A DNA stretch of 6,513 bases from CALTSX01 sp051647685 (GTDB lineage: Bacteria; Chlamydiota; Chlamydiia; Chlamydiales; CALTSX01): NCBI GenBank assembly GCA_051647685.1, contig JBOFEG010000025.1, forward strand, positions 1 to 6,513, written 5' to 3'. Both the position numbers and the translations under genes were made by a program. Within the stretch, counting starts at the first letter, position 1; the number at the start of each line of letters is the position of its first letter. Shown here in pieces: positions 4,857-6,513 of the stretch. The notes beneath the pieces are model-generated. The model ran no database searches. It was not told where the DNA came from and saw only the letters and a list, made by a program, of their open reading frames with translations.

Positions 4857-6513
4857 TTAAAATTGTCCTGCCATAGAGAAGAAAGGTCTCTGTATTTCTG
4901 ATTTTGAAGTCGGATTTATTGGGAAACCCATACCTACAGTTAAAGGTAATCCATTGCCAACAGTAATGCGAAGTCCGGCCCCATAGGACATTTGAATTCG
5001 ATTGATATTTGCTCGTTTCATAGAAATAGATCCAGCGTCAAAAAAAACGAAAGCATCAAGTACTGGGAGAATCCTTTGATTGAACTCTGCGGAAAAAATA
5101 GCAGATGAAATCCCTCCTGTAGGATCTTTTGTTTTTTTCATAATAATAGCTCCAGTTACGGGATCAATGATTTCTTTATCAAGCTTTCGTCCTAGACAAT
5201 AGGGTGCGTACCCTCGAACTGTGTTTTCTCCACCGGCAAAAAATCTTTCACTGATTGGAACATTGAAGGGTTTTCCATTGTTTCCAAATGGAATTAAAGA
5301 ACCCAAGTCTGCACGTAATTTAAAGGTTCCAGAGTCCCATAGAGAATAATAATAAGAGTTATTAAAGAGGAACTTCATAAAAGGAAATACTCGCTCAGTA
5401 GAACTTCTCCGTCTGACTCCACCGATCTCAGATTCAAAATTAGATCGAAGACCTCTGTGTGGTTTAAGGAGGTGATCTGTAGAGTCATAATCTAGTGTTA
5501 ACGCAAGCCCCGATGTGATTCCACTATTTCTTTCTTCATGAAGGGCTTCAGGGCCCTTTTTATGAATATGAATAATTGAATTATTCAAACGATATTTAAA
5601 TCCATAACGCAGAAATGGACTAATCGGACGAGACAAAAATAGGGTTCCACCAATTTTGGTAATATGGTAATCGTCTGATTGTAACTTACTATAACTGTAA
5701 TTGGCGTTAAATCCAAAACTCCAATAGGTGTCGTAGAAATAGGGATTTGTCCAGGAAAGAAAGGCGCTTTTCTCTTTTTGTCCGATGGCTACCTTAGTCC
5801 GCACATATTGTCCTGCCCCACGTAGGGAGCTTGGACCTTCTCTCCAGAATTTTGTGAGTCCTCTCCAATTGAAATTTGATTCTTGTATGTCCGCACCACC
5901 GACAAGTCCGTCTCGATTAAAGGTAAAAAAAATGCTAGCATTACCGGTAGAAGCTTCATCAATTTCTATAATCACGTCTCGATAATTGCAGTTGTTGCGA
6001 GCGGAATGAATTCCTTGTACTGTATAGATATTTACAGATTTAAAATATCCAGTACTTTCAAGTACTTTTTGCGTACTTTTTAACTGTCTTATATCAAAAA
6101 TGTCTCCAGGAATGAGCAAAGATTCTCGAAGAATAACTTTGACTTGAGTTTTCTTATTTCCGAGTACCTTAATAAGCCCAATTCTGTATTGTTTTCCTTC
6201 TTCAATAATAAACGATACATTATATCTCGTTTGGTTTTCTAATAATTCAAGAGTATATTGAATATTTGCATCTATATATCCTTTCTCTCCATATAGGTCT
6301 TTCAAACCCTCAAGAGTAGTTCGAAATTTTTCGGGAGAAAAAAAATCCCCTTCTTTGATTACTATTTTCTTTTGTATTTCTTTATCTGGAAAAATTGTGT
6401 TTCCACAAAATGAAATAGTGTGAAAGGTATATTTTTTTCCTTTGTTTGCTATAATGGATAAAGTAACACGTCCGTCTAAGCTGGGTTTTGCCTCTATCTT
6501 GACATTGGCATCT
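4857..6513 (-). CDS. bamA: outer-membrane protein assembly factor BamA (Omp85), 5' end outside the window
   Basis: BamA folds and inserts beta-barrel proteins into the outer membrane. The frame is open to the window edge, giving 551 residues; full-length chlamydial relatives are near 790, so about 240 (signal peptide and first POTRA domains) are missing. A TTG at 6305-6303 is only an internal Leu: upstream codons continue a typical POTRA domain. In window numbering, residues 1-26 end one POTRA; 27-107 form the next (I-S-F-C-G-N-T, with L-Y-G-E-K-G-Y-I-D); 108-186 form the last (I-K-V-L-G-N-K-K-T). The 16-strand barrel (Pfam PF01103 type) follows from about 187, starting with F-N-R-D-G-L-V-G-G. 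The conserved loop-6 V-R-G-Y is at 432-435, followed by a D-P-T-G-G-I-S-S segment of chlamydial type. The end, P-F-F-S-M-A-G-Q-F, has the terminal Phe of the barrel assembly signal. It is the first visible gene of the bamA-skp-lpxD cluster; its promoter is off-window. Confidence 0.96.
   Translation of the reverse strand, partial: DANVKIEAKPSLDGRVTLSIIANKGKKYTFHTISFCGNTIFPDKEIQKKIVIKEGDFFSPEKFRTTLEGLKDLYGEKGYIDANIQYTLELLENQTRYNVSFIIEEGKQYRIGLIKVLGNKKTQVKVILRESLLIPGDIFDIRQLKSTQKVLESTGYFKSVNIYTVQGIHSARNNCNYRDVIIEIDEASTGNASIFFTFNRDGLVGGADIQESNFNWRGLTKFWREGPSSLRGAGQYVRTKVAIGQKEKSAFLSWTNPYFYDTYWSFGFNANYSYSKLQSDDYHITKIGGTLFLSRPISPFLRYGFKYRLNNSIIHIHKKGPEALHEERNSGITSGLALTLDYDSTDHLLKPHRGLRSNFESEIGGVRRRSSTERVFPFMKFLFNNSYYYSLWDSGTFKLRADLGSLIPFGNNGKPFNVPISERFFAGGENTVRGYAPYCLGRKLDKEIIDPVTGAIIMKKTKDPTGGISSAIFSAEFNQRILPVLDAFVFFDAGSISMKRANINRIQMSYGAGLRITVGNGLPLTVGMGFPINPTSKSEIQRPFFSMAGQF

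Noticed and set aside
5785..6083. Two 66-aa open frames on the plus strand
   Set aside because: Both are antisense to bamA and overlap each other; neither shows a recognisable domain.
6303..6305. TTG as the start of bamA
   Set aside because: The frame stays open for 69 more codons to the window edge, and those residues form conserved POTRA sequence, so this is an internal Leu codon.

Overview
The window looks like chromosome of an obligate intracellular bacterium of the phylum Chlamydiota, probably one of the environmental or arthropod-associated families such as Rhabdochlamydiaceae or Simkaniaceae rather than Chlamydia itself. Three things suggest this: an AT-rich base composition; the block bamA - skp/ompH - lpxD, which is not followed by fabZ and lpxA as it is in Proteobacteria; and a eukaryote-directed leucine-rich-repeat (LRR) effector gene next to it. 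The phylum is an inference from gene order and protein character; the genus cannot be fixed from the sequence alone.

Left part, plus strand (1-2068). After a very AT-rich leader comes a 149-aa reading frame with a polar, Ser/Thr/Asn-rich N terminus. It overlaps a second frame that encodes about nine 23-residue LRRs followed by a domain I recognise as NEL (novel E3 ligase), the catalytic domain of the Shigella IpaH and Salmonella SspH/SlrP ubiquitin ligases. The supposed catalytic Cys lies in a C-G-D motif. The second frame has no credible start of its own, and removing one T from a five-T run at 488-492 would join both frames into a single 667-aa protein. The simplest reading is one secreted LRR-NEL ubiquitin ligase gene that is frameshifted, either really (a pseudogene or phase-variable gene) or by a sequence error.

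Right part, minus strand (2075-6513, transcribed right to left). It begins with the C-terminal two thirds of bamA (outer-membrane protein assembly; the 5' end is outside the window), then skp/ompH (periplasmic chaperone) only 25 bp later, then lpxD (lipid A acyltransferase) after a 97-bp gap holding a strong inverted repeat, then a CorA-type divalent-cation channel gene with its own ribosome binding site and a possible promoter. The first three form the envelope-biogenesis cluster: Skp carries nascent outer-membrane proteins to BamA, and LpxD makes the acylated glucosamine precursor of lipid A.

The effector gene and the corA end meet tail to tail with 6 bp between their stop codons. No RNA genes, insertion sequences, CRISPR arrays or gene-free stretches over 300 bp were seen.
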